From Chrysochromulina parva (Eukaryota > Haptophyta > Prymnesiales > Chrysochromulinaceae), in assembly GCA_002887195.1 (NCBI GenBank), contig PJAB01001420.1, positions 1 to 14,616 of the forward strand: 14,616 bases of DNA, given 5' to 3'. This document shows, in pieces, positions 14,490-14,616 of this stretch (position 1 is the stretch's first letter; each line of letters begins with the position of its first letter). The translations under genes and the position numbers were made by a program. The notes beneath the pieces were generated by a model, which saw nothing but the letters and a program-made list of their open reading frames with translations, did not search any database and was not told where the DNA came from.

Positions 14490-14616
14490 GCTACTGTACC
14501 GTTTGCCCCCCCCCGACATATCTGGCCCTCCGACCAATGAGATGTTCGGTCGAACACCTTATGAAAGGTCTAGGTTTGCGCGAAGCACACGATCTTTCAT
14601 CATCCTGACGAACGGC

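Larger units (their letters stand above)
14308..14616. other. Upstream region at the right edge
   Basis: 309 bases upstream of the last minus-strand gene, running to the window end. It holds a CA-rich microsatellite (about 14417-14453), an interrupted hairpin (14466-14489) and a C9 tract (14506-14514). No gene was found, although a gene starting beyond the edge may have its upstream region here. Confidence 0.45.

Noticed and set aside
1..14616. tRNA or rRNA genes and transposable elements
   Set aside because: No cloverleaf-like sequence, conserved rRNA segment, transposase, reverse transcriptase or terminal repeats could be identified by eye.

Overview
The window looks like nuclear DNA from a GC-rich, flagellated, probably photosynthetic unicellular eukaryote. 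The evidence is a GT-AG intron inside a tubulin-tyrosine-ligase gene, a sperm-tail-type PGPGKY motif, an EF-hand protein with eukaryotic family features, a DOT1-like methyltransferase, secreted Pro-rich/Cys-rich proteins, monocistronic genes on both strands and no operon-like spacing. A haptophyte alga is my best guess, at low to moderate confidence. It rests on gene style (compact, mostly intronless, low-complexity inserts, a possible plastid-type bipartite leader) and not on any search. I see no viral genes, transposons, CRISPR arrays or rRNA/tRNA genes.

Layout. Bases 1-755 carry a degenerate three-unit tandem repeat and an AT-richer upstream region. A tubulin tyrosine ligase-like gene follows on + (756-2653, one 92-base intron), then a 931-residue multi-EF-hand protein on + (2927-5722). 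Four genes then lie on -: a secreted Cys-rich/Pro-rich protein (6016-6942), a polytopic membrane protein of unknown function with a duplicated cytosolic motif (7341-8636), an Ala-rich coiled-coil protein (8987-10207) and a DOT1-like SAM methyltransferase with a C-terminal coiled coil (10424-11380). Across a 162-base divergent spacer with ACGTGA repeats sits a + gene for a Pro-rich protein with seven WPHQP repeats and one PGPGKYDP motif (11543-13039). After a 584-base gap with no convincing gene comes a - gene for a signal-peptide-bearing Pro-rich protein (13624-14307). The right edge is upstream sequence with a CA microsatellite, a hairpin and a C9 tract.

Functional theme. Two or three of the eight genes point to microtubules or flagella: the TTL-like enzyme (tubulin modification), the PGPGKY protein (microtubule-lumen-type motif) and possibly the EF-hand protein (calcium sensing). 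The two secreted proteins suggest cell-surface or plastid destinations. There is no direct evidence that the genes form one pathway. The clearest candidates for undescribed families are the membrane protein, the Cys-Pro-Cys secreted protein, the WPHQP-repeat protein and the small C-terminal helical domain of the last gene.
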